The position numbers were made by a program, and so were the translations under genes. This document shows positions 1 through 7,261 of a stretch of DNA of 64,000 nucleotides, piece by piece. The stretch comes from Paraburkholderia sp. LEh10 (lineage in GTDB: Bacteria; Pseudomonadota; Gammaproteobacteria; Burkholderiales; Burkholderiaceae): NCBI RefSeq assembly GCF_017814945.1, contig NZ_JAGIPX010000005.1, positions 1 through 64,000 on the forward strand, given 5' to 3'. Within the stretch, counting starts at the first letter, position 1, and every line of letters begins with the position of its first letter. The notes beneath the pieces are model-generated. The model ran no database searches, was not told the DNA's origin, and worked only from the letters and a program-made list of their open reading frames with translations.

Positions 1-165
1 AAAGAAAGTAAGTGCCGCCCCGCACAGGGGCAACGCCCGCGCCGCGAGGCGCTATCGCGGATGCCAGCGACAGCGGCAAAGCGAACAGCGGATGCCAGCG
101 ATAGTGGCAAAGGCGACCCGCATCGCGGATGCAGCGACAGTGGCAAAACAGACTCCCAGCGACAG
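1..165. repeat. Intergenic short-repeat block
   Basis: Three imperfect copies of a unit close to GCGGATGCCAGCGACAGYGG followed by CAAA lie at about 57-83, 88-115 and 125-147, with a partial fourth near 153-165. The leading part (about 1-45) holds a GCCCC-loop-GGGGC hairpin (17-31). No coding sequence is convincing here. The block sits just past the stop of the last gene of the rhamnose operon, so it may act at the 3' end of that mRNA. Similar GC-rich intergenic elements are common in Burkholderiaceae genomes, as I recall; copy number elsewhere in this genome cannot be seen. Confidence 0.55.
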
Positions 166-180
166 CGTTAAATCCCACTC

Positions 181-963
181 CTACTGCAAATTCACAAACA
201 GTCCACCATCCACCAGCAAGGCCGCACCCGTCACATACCGTGCACGCTCCGAAGCAAGAAACACAACGCACTCCGCGACATCCTCAGGCTGCCCCAACCT
301 TCCAAGAGGAATGCGCTTCTCGAAGTAGGCTTTCTTCGCCTCGTCGGCGAGATCCTCGGCGTTCAGATCAGTGGCGATCGTCCCCGGCATCACCGAATTG
401 CAGCGGATACCATACGGCCCAAGCGCAATCGCACACGACTGCATCAACGAATGCACGCCAGCCTTGGTCGGCGTGTAATGCGTCTGCATTGCGCCGCCGA
501 CAAGCGCACTGATCGAACTCGTCGCCACGATCGCGCCGCCCGTGCCCTGCGCTTTCATCTGCTGCGCAGCGGCCTGCGTGACAAGGAATGCACCGTTCAG
601 ATTCACCGCGACAGTCGTTTCAAGCACTTCAGCAGGCATGTCGAGAAACGCATGGAACGGGCAGATACCCGCGTTACTCGCAAGCACGTCGACCTTCCCG
701 AATGCATCAACCGTGCGACGCACGAGTTCGGGGCCCGTCTCCTTCAAGGCAACATTGCCTTCGACGGCAATCACGCGCCGCCCCAGCGCCTCGATCTCGC
801 CTACCACCTCCTCGACAGCGGAACGCCGGTTATACGATGCGTCGTTGTCGCCCCAGTAGTTGATCGCCACATCGGCGCCCTCTCTCGCGCAGGCCACGGC
901 AATCGCGCGGCCGATCCCGCGCGAGCCGCCCGTCACGATCACCGACTTGTCTTTCAGCAGCAC
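181..963 (-). CDS. L-rhamnose 1-dehydrogenase (SDR family)
   Basis: A 260-residue short-chain dehydrogenase predicted to oxidise L-rhamnose to L-rhamnono-lactone with NAD(P)+, the first step of the non-phosphorylating rhamnose route. The TGGSRGIG nucleotide motif is at residues 11-18, and the catalytic Ser150, Tyr163 and Lys167 are present. The segments CPFHAFLDMP and SISALVGGAMQTHYTPTKAG, and the end VDGGLFVNLQ, closely match the Azotobacter L-rhamnose dehydrogenase as I recall it. I chose the GTG at 963 because AAGGAG lies 6 nt upstream and the resulting MLLKDK start fits the family; a GTG at 978 would add five residues. It is the last gene of the operon, 25 nt after rhmD. Confidence 0.85.
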   Translation of the reverse strand: MLLKDKSVIVTGGSRGIGRAIAVACAREGADVAINYWGDNDASYNRRSAVEEVVGEIEALGRRVIAVEGNVALKETGPELVRRTVDAFGKVDVLASNAGICPFHAFLDMPAEVLETTVAVNLNGAFLVTQAAAQQMKAQGTGGAIVATSSISALVGGAMQTHYTPTKAGVHSLMQSCAIALGPYGIRCNSVMPGTIATDLNAEDLADEAKKAYFEKRIPLGRLGQPEDVAECVVFLASERARYVTGAALLVDGGLFVNLQ

Positions 964-988
964 AGGCTTCTCCTTCACGGGTTCATGT

Positions 989-2167
989 TCAGTGCTGGTA
1001 AGGCCGATCGAGCTTGCACTCGGGATTCAGACGCACGCCGAAGCCCGGCGTATCGGGCACCTTCATGCGGCCGTTGACGGGCACAGGCTCGTCCAGCAGC
1101 AGCGGCGTGAACATCGGCACGACCTGGTCCGCCTTCGGCGCCATCATCAGGAACTCGGAAAACGGCGAGTTGTGGCGCGTAACGACGAAGTGATAGCTGT
1201 ACACCGACGAACCATGCGGCACGACCATCACGTTGTGCGCATCGGCAAGCGCGGAAATCTTGATCAGCTCCGTCATGCCGCCGCACCAGCCGACGTCCGG
1301 CTGGATCAGGTCGCAGCAGTTCATCTCCAGCAGCATGCGAAAGCCCCAGCGCGTCGCCTCGTGTTCGCCCGTCGATACCATCATGCCGCGCGGCACGTTG
1401 CGGCGCAGTTCGGCGTAACCCCAGTAGTCGTCGGGCGGCAGCGCTTCTTCGATCCACTTCAGCCCATGTTCGTGCGCCGCCTTCGCAAGCTTCGTCGCGT
1501 ACGTGACGTCGAGGCTCATCCAGCAGTCGTACATCAGCCAGAAGTCGTCACCGACGCGGCTGCGCATATCCGCGAGCTTGTCGATGTTCTGCTTGAGCCC
1601 CGCCTCGCCTTCGGCGGGTCCATGCTGCAACGGCAGCTTGCCGCCGATAAAGCCCATTTGCTTCGCGAGATCAGGCCGCGCACCCGTCGCATAGAACTGC
1701 AGTTCGTCGCGCACGGGGCCGCCCAATAGCTGGTACACGGGCTCATTGCGCACTTTCGCGAGCAGATCCCACAGTGCAAGATCGACGCCCGAAATCGTGT
1801 TGAGCACGACGCCCTTGCGCCCATAGTAGAGCGTCGCGAAGTACATCTGATCCCACATCTTCTCGATGTCGGTCACATGCTGGCCTTCGAGGAAGCGCGC
1901 CAGATGCTTCTCGACGATGAACGCGCCGATCTCGCCGCCCGTCGTCACCGCAAAGCCGACCGTGCCGTCGCTCGCCTCGATCTCGACGACGAGTGTGCCC
2001 AGCACGTTGATGCCGAACGATTGCCGGCTTTGCCGGTACTCGGGATAACGCGCCATCGGCGTCGAGATGTGGTCGTCGATCCAGTGTCCTTCGGCCTGGT
2101 CGTGATAGTCCGCGCCGCCGCCTCGGACGACGAAGGCACGCACGTGCCGGATAGTGGGCATCGCCAT
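989..2167 (-). CDS. rhmD: L-rhamnonate dehydratase
   Basis: A 392-residue enolase-superfamily enzyme that dehydrates L-rhamnonate to 2-keto-3-deoxy-L-rhamnonate. Family features are visible: metal ligands Asp214 (MYDCW), Glu240 (WIEE) and Glu268 (TGEH), and the catalytic His318 in VPHGSS. Length is normal for RhmD. The start ATG at 2167 has GGAG 9 nt upstream; a second in-frame ATG lies two codons later. It sits between an MFS transporter and an L-rhamnose dehydrogenase, which supports rhamnonate rather than another sugar acid as substrate. The lactonase and the downstream hydrolase or aldolase steps are not in this window. Confidence 0.92.
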   Translation of the reverse strand: MAMPTIRHVRAFVVRGGGADYHDQAEGHWIDDHISTPMARYPEYRQSRQSFGINVLGTLVVEIEASDGTVGFAVTTGGEIGAFIVEKHLARFLEGQHVTDIEKMWDQMYFATLYYGRKGVVLNTISGVDLALWDLLAKVRNEPVYQLLGGPVRDELQFYATGARPDLAKQMGFIGGKLPLQHGPAEGEAGLKQNIDKLADMRSRVGDDFWLMYDCWMSLDVTYATKLAKAAHEHGLKWIEEALPPDDYWGYAELRRNVPRGMMVSTGEHEATRWGFRMLLEMNCCDLIQPDVGWCGGMTELIKISALADAHNVMVVPHGSSVYSYHFVVTRHNSPFSEFLMMAPKADQVVPMFTPLLLDEPVPVNGRMKVPDTPGFGVRLNPECKLDRPYQH

Positions 2168-2205
2168 GTTCTAAAGCTCCGTTCGTGGTTGCGCGCGCCA
2201 ATGTG

Positions 2206-3534
2206 TCAGCGGGCGCGATGTATCGGTTGGGAGAAAGCGGAAGTCTCGCGCGCGGCGCCGAGCCGGACAGTGGTGCCGATCAGCAACGCGGCAAGCAGGC
2301 TCGCGGCGCCGAGCAACAGCAGGCCACTCGATGTCGACTGGAATGCATGCTCGGCGCTCGTGCGCAGCGTCGGCGCGATAAAGCCGCCCAGACTGCCGAG
2401 CGAGTTGATCAGCGCGATGCCGCCCGCAGCCGCCACGCCTGTGAGGTAACGCGTCGGGAACGTCCAGAAGAGGGGCTGCGCGGCGATAAAGCCGCTTGCC
2501 GCGCAGCACAGCGCGAGCAACGCGACGAGCGGACTCTGCGCGAGACCCGACACGCCGATCCCGCAACCGGCGAGCACCAGCAGCGCGACAGCCCAGCGCC
2601 GGTGCGCGCCTGTGCGGTCCGCGCGGCGCGGCACGTACCACGTGAGCGCGAGCGCGCAGATCCACGGCACGGCCGTGACCATGCCGACGCGCAAGCCCAC
2701 CGACTCGCCCAGCAATGCGGCCACCTGCTGCGGCAGATAGAAGATCACGCCATAGACGCTCATTTGAATGAGCAGATAGATCGCGGACAACAGCAGCACG
2801 CGTGCGTCGACGAGCGCCGCGAGAATGCGGTGCGGGCCGTGCGCTGAGGCTGCGCGCGCATCATCGTCGAGCGCCGCGCTCAAGATCTTGCGAGAGGCCG
2901 GCGTGAGCCATTGCGCGTCTTCGGGCTTGTCGTCGAGATAGAAGAACGCCCACACGCCGACCACCGATGCGAGCGCGCCTTCGATCAGAAACAGCCACTG
3001 CCAGCCCGCGAGATTCAACCTGCCATGCAGATCGAGCAGCAAGCCCGACAGCGGGCTGCCGAACATGAACGCAAGCGGCGCGCCGAAATAGAACACGCCG
3101 ACGGCTCGCGCGCGCGCCGCTTGTGGAAACCAGCGCGTGAGGTAATAGATGACGCCCGGAAAGAAGCCGGCTTCCGCGACACCCAGCAAAAAGCGCAGCG
3201 CATAGAAGGCCGTAGCCGTGTGCGCAAGACTCATCGCCGCCGACACGATGCCCCACGTCACCATGATCCGGCACATCCACAAGCGCGCGCCGACGCGATG
3301 CAACAACAAATTGCTCGGCACCTCGAAGAGCGCGTAGCCGATGAAGAACACGCCCGCGCCGAACGCGAAAGCCGCGTTCGAAATGCCCGTATCGTGCTGC
3401 AACGCCTTTTGCGCGAAGCCGATGTTCGCGCGGTCGAGAAACGCGAGCACGTACATCAGCAGCAGGAACGGCAACAGCCGCCGCATGACCTGGCTGACGA
3501 TGCCATCGAGGGATTGCGTTGGTGTTCGCGTCAT
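2206..3534 (-). CDS. MFS transporter, probable L-rhamnose or L-rhamnonate importer
   Basis: A 442-residue major facilitator protein of the anion:cation symporter (sugar-acid permease) type, with about 12 hydrophobic segments. The first transmembrane stretch contains the subfamily hallmark FLDRANIGFA (about residues 28-37), followed by GYALFEVPSNLLLHRVGAR in the second and third. I chose the ATG at 3534 because AAGGAG lies 7 nt upstream; longer readings run through an unrelated upstream gene. It is 38 nt before rhmD, so the cargo is probably rhamnose or rhamnonate. Substrate is inferred from context only. Confidence 0.8.
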   Translation of the reverse strand: MTRTPTQSLDGIVSQVMRRLLPFLLLMYVLAFLDRANIGFAQKALQHDTGISNAAFAFGAGVFFIGYALFEVPSNLLLHRVGARLWMCRIMVTWGIVSAAMSLAHTATAFYALRFLLGVAEAGFFPGVIYYLTRWFPQAARARAVGVFYFGAPLAFMFGSPLSGLLLDLHGRLNLAGWQWLFLIEGALASVVGVWAFFYLDDKPEDAQWLTPASRKILSAALDDDARAASAHGPHRILAALVDARVLLLSAIYLLIQMSVYGVIFYLPQQVAALLGESVGLRVGMVTAVPWICALALTWYVPRRADRTGAHRRWAVALLVLAGCGIGVSGLAQSPLVALLALCCAASGFIAAQPLFWTFPTRYLTGVAAAGGIALINSLGSLGGFIAPTLRTSAEHAFQSTSSGLLLLGAASLLAALLIGTTVRLGAARETSAFSQPIHRAR

Positions 3535-3665
3535 CTCGTCTCCTTGACGGGCCGTGCCGCCCGTTGGCGTGCCTGCTGAATTGGCCTTCGCGGGGAAGGC
3601 TCGGCATGCGTGTGCCGCCGTTTTCCGCGTATTGACTCGCGATGTGCGTGATGCGCCCGATATGT

Positions 3666-4418
3666 CTAATAGGTCGCGCGGCCGCCCGACAGATCGAACA
3701 CCGCGCCCGTGCTGAACGCGCAGTCTTCCGACGAGAGCCACAGAATCAGCGACGCGGCCTCGTCGGGCAGCAGGAAACGGTTCATTGGGATCTTCGAGAG
3801 CATGTAGTCGATGTGCTGTTGCGACATCGAATCGAAGATCTCGGTTTTGGCGGCGGCGGGCGTGACGGCATTGACGAGGATGTTCTTCGTCGCGAGTTCC
3901 TTGCCGAGCGATTTGGTGAGACCGATCAGTCCCGCCTTCGATGCGCTGTAGTGCGATGCGTTCGGATTGCCCTCTTTGCCCGCCACCGACGCGATATTGA
4001 CGATGCGCCCATAGCCCTGCTTGAGCATCTGCGGCACGACCGCGCGGCACACGAGATACGGGCCGATCAGATTCACGTCGATCACGCTGCGCCACACATC
4101 GGGCGCGAGTTCCCAGGTCGTGCCGTTGCCGCCCGTGATGCCCGCGCAGTTGATCAGCACATCGATCGCGCCGTGCGCGGCGAGCGTCTTGCTCACGGCC
4201 GCGTCGATTTCGGCTTCTTTCGTTTGATCGACGGTGATGGCGGATACCTTGCCGAGTTCGCTCAGCTCGCGTTCGCTGCGAGCAAGCCGCTCGCCGTCGA
4301 CATCCCATAGCGAAACCGCCGCGCCCGAGCGCAGCGCGCGTTGCGCAACCGCGTAGCCGATGCCCCGCGCGCCGCCCGTGATCACGACGACACGGCCCTC
4401 CAGATCGATTCGATTCAT
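3666..4418 (-). CDS. SDR oxidoreductase, probable 2-keto-3-deoxy-L-rhamnonate dehydrogenase
   Basis: A 250-residue classical short-chain dehydrogenase. It has TGGARGIG at 14-21, NCAG at 90-93, and the catalytic Ser144, Tyr157 and Lys161. A sugar-acid pathway next to rhmD needs an enzyme oxidising 2-keto-3-deoxy-L-rhamnonate (the LRA5 step); this first gene of the operon is the natural candidate. It could instead act on another 3-hydroxy acid. The start at 4418 is fixed by AGGAG about 8 nt upstream. A strong promoter with an inverted repeat lies about 95-120 nt further upstream, so transcription of all four rhamnose genes probably begins there. Confidence 0.72.
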   Translation of the reverse strand: MNRIDLEGRVVVITGGARGIGYAVAQRALRSGAAVSLWDVDGERLARSERELSELGKVSAITVDQTKEAEIDAAVSKTLAAHGAIDVLINCAGITGGNGTTWELAPDVWRSVIDVNLIGPYLVCRAVVPQMLKQGYGRIVNIASVAGKEGNPNASHYSASKAGLIGLTKSLGKELATKNILVNAVTPAAAKTEIFDSMSQQHIDYMLSKIPMNRFLLPDEAASLILWLSSEDCAFSTGAVFDLSGGRATY

Positions 4419-4511
4419 CGTTGCGCTCCTGTACTCCTGATGCGCGGTTTGACATTGCCGCACATTCGTCGTTGTCGGGGCCCTGGATGAATGCAGGCCC
4501 TCGGTGTACGC

Positions 4512-4541
4512 AATATAAATCGGTCGCCGATACGGGAACAA
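4512..4541 (-). promoter_or_regulatory. Probable promoter and operator of the rhamnose operon
   Basis: On the minus strand TTGTTC (4536-4541) is followed by an 18-nt spacer and TATATT (4512-4517), a good sigma-70 match. Inside the spacer is a perfect 5-3-5 inverted repeat, ATCGG-TCG-CCGAT (4519-4531 on the plus strand). A dyad between -35 and -10 is typical of a repressor operator. No regulator gene is adjacent within the window. Confidence 0.55.
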
Positions 4542-4700
4542 TCCGACTGTTGGATGGGGCGATAACAAAAACGGATCGAAGGCGGCGGCCGGATACGCCG
4601 CAACGGCCGGCGCCTGGGGCCGTCGCGCTTTGGACCTCGCTGGACGCGTGAGTCCCGTGAATGCGGGTGCGCATATCGGCATGCGGCACCCGCGACGCAT

Positions 4701-5294
4701 TTACTGCATGCCTGAAGACTCGTAGTTCACATCGGTGACGACGCCGTCCTGGCCGACCGTCACGATCAGATCCTTCTTCGCGAACTTCAGATTGAATGCC
4801 GAACCGCTTGTCGTGTGATACGAGTACACGAGCGCCTGACCGTTCTTGTCCTTGATCGCCGGATAGATCGCGTAACCCGCCGGGCGCCCCAGAAGCTCGA
4901 CCACTTGCGCACGCGCCGTCTTGCCCTTGACGATGGCGTCACGCTTCGAAGCATCGAACGCGCTGGCGTCGTCCTTGAACGACGAGACGAAGACATTGGA
5001 GACCAGCGTGTCTTTCCAGAAGGCAAGCTCGAGGGACCGGGCGGGAATCACGCCCGTTTCGAGCGACGTGCCGCCCGTCGTTGCATACGCATAAGAGAGC
5101 AGCGTCACGTCCTGATCGTTCTTCACGACCTGGCTTTCACGATACGGCTTGCCGTAGCTGGTCCGCACCTGTCCGATGGTTGTCTTGCCATCCCGCAACG
5201 CCGCGTCATCGGGACGTGTGAAATTCGTTCCTGCACAACCGGCCAGCGAACCGGCCAACACCACACCAACACATGTCAATAACATCTTTTTCAT
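4701..5294 (-). CDS. Outer-membrane lipoprotein of unknown function (Spy/OmlA-like size)
   Basis: A 197-residue predicted lipoprotein. The N-terminus MKKMLLTCVGVVLAGSLAGC is a lipoprotein signal, with lipobox LAGC and lipidated Cys20. After that come two similar segments around TIGQVRTSYGKP and ARAQVVELLGRPAG, a pattern like the SmpA/BamE fold, where a helix is followed by a glycine-proline turn. A specific function is not recognised. The start at 5294 is preceded by GGGGGCAAG and produces the signal peptide exactly; the longer reading to 5348 destroys it. Three regularly spaced direct repeats 60-90 nt upstream suggest control by a response regulator. Confidence 0.7.
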   Translation of the reverse strand: MKKMLLTCVGVVLAGSLAGCAGTNFTRPDDAALRDGKTTIGQVRTSYGKPYRESQVVKNDQDVTLLSYAYATTGGTSLETGVIPARSLELAFWKDTLVSNVFVSSFKDDASAFDASKRDAIVKGKTARAQVVELLGRPAGYAIYPAIKDKNGQALVYSYHTTSGSAFNLKFAKKDLIVTVGQDGVVTDVNYESSGMQ

Positions 5295-5354
5295 CTTGCC
5301 CCCGGAAATTACAAACACCTTGTCAGCTTCGGATTCATCGTGCGGCACGTTTTC

Positions 5355-5383
5355 CTTCAGTCTTCCTTCAGTCCTTCTTCAGT
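5355..5383. promoter_or_regulatory. Three CTTCAGT direct repeats with 11-nt period
   Basis: CTTCAGT begins at 5355, 5366 and 5377, exactly one 11-nt period apart (7-nt box plus 4-nt spacer). This geometry is characteristic of OmpR/PhoB-family response-regulator binding sites. The repeats lie 61-89 nt upstream of the lipoprotein start at 5294 (minus strand), a normal activator position. Confidence 0.5.
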
Positions 5384-5465
5384 GACGCAAATGCAAATGA
5401 CGGCACACATGAACGAATCTTTAGAAGCGCGACGCAATGCTGACAAGCATTGCAAAACCAGACGC

Positions 5466-5499
5466 AAAAAAATGCCCCAGCCTCTTTCGAAGCCGGGGC
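5466..5499 (-). terminator. Rho-independent terminator
   Basis: On the minus strand the stem pairs 5474-5484 with 5489-5499, using two G-U wobbles that only exist on this strand, around a GAAA tetraloop. A run of seven T (5466-5472) follows. The orientation shows that something is transcribed leftward from the gene-free stretch to its right. Confidence 0.75.
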
Positions 5500-5533
5500 C
5501 AATCCCATGTCAAGGAGTTTTCATGGAGGAGAT
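5466..5533 (-). ncRNA. Candidate small RNA with anti-Shine-Dalgarno loop
   Basis: The minus strand shows a promoter, a short compact RNA and a terminator, with no gene. TTGAAC (5562-5567), a 16-nt spacer and TACGAT (5540-5545) predict a start near 5533. The RNA would begin close to CUCCUCC (5525-5531), then form a CCAUG/CAUGG stem (5505-5509 with 5522-5526). The 12-nt loop of that stem exposes CUCCUU. It ends in an 11-bp terminator stem with a GAAA tetraloop (5474-5499) and a seven-U tail. Two pyrimidine anti-SD motifs are typical of trans-acting sRNAs. The plus strand reading (AAGGAG then a 7-codon ORF) is less likely. Confidence 0.5.
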
Positions 5534-5766
5534 GGCTCGATCGTAGCGCCACAACGCGCGCGTTCAAACGAAGCCTTTCGCACAAGCATTCCACGTCGGC
5601 GCGCAAGCGCGGATAACCCTTACGCCGTTATATCGTTAGAACAAAAAGTCGTTTCGTGCTGTTACCATCGGTCAATAAGATGGTGGTTCCGGATCTGGGC
5701 CCGTTAGCATGGCACACATGTCGAACATGCACTCGGCCCGCCGCCACAGCAGCCAGGAGCTTCAAG

Positions 5767-6444
5767 TTGAACCGTTTCGATCAGAACCGCCGTCCGCTCG
5801 TGATCGGCATCGGCGGCACCACGCGCGCTGCATCGTCCACCGAACGCGCGCTTGCCTTCGCGTTGCGCGGCGCAGAGCAGGCGGGCGCGCGCACGCGCCT
5901 GTTCGGCGGCGCATTCCTGCATGGCCTGCCGCACTACGCACCCGAAAGCGCGCACCGCACTGAACAGCAACTCGAACTGATCGAGGCCGTGCGGCATGCG
6001 GATGCCCTCATCATCGCCACGCCGGGTTATCACGGAGGCGTATCCGGCCTCGTGAAGAACGCGCTCGATACGCTCGAGGAACTGCGCGCCGACGAGCGCC
6101 CCTATCTGGACGGACGCGCCGTCGGTTGCATCGTCACAGCCTATGGGTGGCAGGCGGCGGGTTCCGTGCTGACCTCGCTGCGCGCCATCGTGCATGCGCT
6201 GCGTGGCTGGCCGACGCCGTTCGGCGCGGGCATCAATACACTCGAGACGCGCTTTGACAGCGCCGACACCTGCTCCGATCCGAAGGTCGTCGAGCAGCTT
6301 GCCACCGTGGGCCAGCAGGCCGCGCAGTTCGCGCTGGCATTCCGCACTCATCACGAGGGCCTCGCATCGGCAGCGTCCGCGCCAGTGGCGAGCCCCGCCG
6401 GCGACGAGCCGCGCGCAAGCCACGTCCTCGCGCTCGCGAACTGA
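5767..6444 (+). CDS. NADPH-dependent FMN reductase family protein
   Basis: A 225-residue flavodoxin-fold reductase. The N-terminal strand and phosphate-binding loop (VIGIGGTTRAASST, about residues 12-25) and the ATPGYHGGVSGLVKNALD segment around residue 95 are typical of the NADPH-dependent FMN reductase/azoreductase family. It probably reduces free or bound FMN using NAD(P)H in the cytoplasm; the real acceptor cannot be told. I chose the TTG at 5767 because AGGAG lies 8 nt upstream and upstream residues look non-coding. It appears to be a single-gene unit. Confidence 0.78.
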   Translation: MNRFDQNRRPLVIGIGGTTRAASSTERALAFALRGAEQAGARTRLFGGAFLHGLPHYAPESAHRTEQQLELIEAVRHADALIIATPGYHGGVSGLVKNALDTLEELRADERPYLDGRAVGCIVTAYGWQAAGSVLTSLRAIVHALRGWPTPFGAGINTLETRFDSADTCSDPKVVEQLATVGQQAAQFALAFRTHHEGLASAASAPVASPAGDEPRASHVLALAN

Positions 6445-6618
6445 CCGCCCTTCGCGTATCGACGCGATGCGCCGCATCATGCGGTGCATCGCGTTCCGGA
6501 TTGCCGTGCGGCCAGCCGACGAAGGCGCGCGATCATCAAGCGGAAAGGCCCGGGTTTCGAAGGCTCGTCGATCGTGCAGTTCACCGTGCACCGACCAATG
6601 CCAAGGCGAAATTGTAGG

Positions 6619-6693
6619 TGGACGCGCCGACAGGACTCGAACCTGTGTATGCGGCTTTGCAAACCGCTCCCTTGCCGTCTTGGGTACGGCGCG
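6619..6693 (-). tRNA. tRNA-Cys(GCA)
   Basis: A 75-nt cloverleaf with encoded CCA (6619-6621). The acceptor stem is CGCGCCG with CGGCGCG, and the discriminator is U73, a cysteine identity element. The anticodon loop TTGCAAA gives GCA. The D-stem is C10-C12 with G23-G25, with A13 facing A22 as in known tRNA-Cys. The T-arm is ACAGG-TTCGAGT-CCTGT and the variable loop is four bases. The first pair is C1-G72 rather than the usual G1-C72, so this may be a second, divergent tRNA-Cys. Confidence 0.9.
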
Positions 6694-6699
6694 CCAGCA

Positions 6700-7261
6700 A
6701 AGTCAGTCTATGCAAGACTGTCGATGGTGACGAACACCTGTTACTTCACGTTACGAAGTTCTTAATAAGTTACAGAAGTTCTGCTAAGTGGCGGACACAA
6801 CGGTAGATGCGCCTGGGTACACCCTGCCGCGCAGGCGGCGTAAGTAAGAGCACCGGCCGCGCGTGGTACGCGCACGTGATAACACAGCGGCTTTCACGGT
6901 CATCGAAGACAATCTGGAGCGCAGTCAATGGCGGCTCGACTTCGAAGCGGAGATCCGACAGATCACCGAAGTCATGCAAATGCTCGGCATCGACGTGAGG
7001 CGCTCATTGCGCCAACGAGACCTGCTGCCGAGGACGACGAGCAATGGATGCTGGCGCGGACCGAGCTAGAACTCGCGACGCTCGCCATGCGGCCGCCCGC
7101 GCATAGTGAATGGTCATATGAATTTACGAGCACCGCGGCTGTCTCATATCGGCCACGCACGGGGACTATATCGACCGAGCGAACTTCCGCAACTGGACCC
7201 AAAAGGGACATCGACAATTCTCCAAAGTGGTCATTGGTCGGTGCTGCAAATAGGCCAATCG
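6700..7261. other. Gene-poor stretch with a possible frameshifted remnant
   Basis: No intact gene is supported. On the plus strand, about 6863-7010 reads as protein-like sequence (EDNLERSQWRLDFEAEIRQI, then TEVMQMLGIDVRR). In the next frame it continues as EDDEQWMLARTELELATLAM up to about 7090. This looks like one decayed gene of unknown family. A perfect inverted repeat, CAGTCT-ATGCA-AGACTG (about 6705-6721), lies just upstream of the tRNA on its 5' side and may belong to its promoter region. Confidence 0.3.

Noticed and set aside
3535..4689. N-terminal extension of the MFS transporter frame
   Set aside because: It runs through the SDR gene in another frame. A strong ribosome site and the first transmembrane helix place the true start at 3534.
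5523..5546. Seven-codon plus-strand ORF with a good AAGGAG site
   Set aside because: The same bases form the anti-SD loop and the 5' part of a minus-strand RNA with its own promoter and terminator, which explains the region better.
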